NCBI GenBank assembly: GCA_947625365.1
Contig: CANQNZ010000010.1
Span: 1-21,487, forward strand
Length of the DNA stretch: 21,487 nucleotides
From: an uncultured Bacilli bacterium
GTDB lineage: Bacteria; Bacillota_I; Bacilli_A; RF39; UBA660
Direction of reading: 5' to 3'
Shown here: piece after piece, positions 21,420 through 21,487 of the stretch
Layout of the letters: the number at the start of each line of letters is the position of its first letter
How positions within the stretch are numbered: the first letter of the stretch is position 1
Program-made: the position numbers and the translations under genes
Notes under the pieces: generated by a model
What the model was told of the DNA's origin: nothing
The model's input: only the letters and a program-made list of their open reading frames with translations
Database searches by the model: none

Positions 21420-21487
21420 CCACGCCTAAAAGACGTGGTATTTCGCTAAGGCCTATAAGGCCGGTTACTGGCGGCCTCCATTTGGAG
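21420..21487 (+). other. GC-rich hairpin cluster cut by the window edge; possible IS200/IS605-type end or structured leader
   Basis: Several short stems lie in a row: CCACG/CGTGG (21420-21424 and 21434-21438), GGCC/GGCC (21450-21453 and 21459-21462), GCCGG/CTGGC (21460-21464 and 21468-21472, one G-T pair) and CTCC/GGAG (21476-21479 and 21484-21487). The second and third compete. Base composition differs sharply from the surroundings. The first hairpin resembles subterminal hairpins of IS200/IS605 elements, and the last sequesters a GGAG that could be a Shine-Dalgarno site for a gene beyond the edge. No coding sequence is visible. Confidence 0.4.

Overview
The window is strongly AT-rich, gene-dense DNA from a low-GC Gram-positive bacterium of the Bacilli type. 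The evidence is conserved Firmicutes gene neighbourhoods (rpsF-ssb-rpsR, rplI-dnaB, walJ/rlmH, uvrA-lgt, mrnC-rlmB-sigH), AGGAGG-type ribosome binding sites, a class B sortase with wall-sorted substrates, and a CBS-DRTGG-type pyrophosphatase. The strain cannot be named from sequence alone. An uncultured gut lineage near Erysipelotrichales/RF39 is my guess, not something the sequence proves. Almost all genes are on the minus strand; only a LemA-like gene, a small ribbon-helix-helix gene and a surface-protein gene at the right end are on plus.

Layout, left to right. 1-2027: an MBL-fold hydrolase (-) diverges from a LemA-like gene (+), which converges on ung (-) through a shared bidirectional terminator. 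2026-6600: one minus-strand operon rplI-dnaB-M23 peptidase (LysM+G5)-walJ-rlmH with its own promoter. 6606-7478: a collagen-like surface protein inserted between the two ribosomal protein/replication operons. 7494-8610: operon rpsF-ssb-rpsR, preceded by what looks like the S6:S18 autoregulatory leader, ending in its own terminator. 8587-8798: a palindrome-rich intergenic region leading to a divergent 63-codon ribbon-helix-helix gene. 9032-11594: operon lgt-mrnC-rlmB-sigH-like sigma factor. 11596-14412: uvrA. 14592-17878: radical SAM/SPASM enzyme, short-chain dehydrogenase and CBS-type Mn-dependent pyrophosphatase. 17947-21353: a cell-surface island with a beta-helix-like wall protein (NPNTAD sorting signal), a class B sortase, and a second divergently transcribed sorted protein (SPETSD). 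21354-21487: GC-rich, hairpin-dense RNA-like sequence cut by the window edge, possibly the start of an IS200/IS605-type element or another structured leader.

The most interesting signal is upstream of the beta-helix wall protein. Its promoter has a perfect TTGACA and a perfect TATAAT, separated by a 19-bp spacer that contains an uninterrupted run of nine G. Slippage in this run would change the spacer through 17/18/19 bp and so would be expected to switch expression of the surface protein. Most other promoters I could find here use an extended -10 (TGnTATAAT) with a poor -35, so this gene is an exception in promoter design as well. The adjacent sortase and the second substrate make this a small surface-display module with one probably phase-variable member.

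Other points: stop codons repeatedly lie inside terminator stems or inside the next gene's Shine-Dalgarno sequence, a sign of compaction. The rpsF leader contains a perfect anti-Shine-Dalgarno sequence and two mutually exclusive folds. The second surface gene has a hairpin between its Shine-Dalgarno sequence and its ATG.
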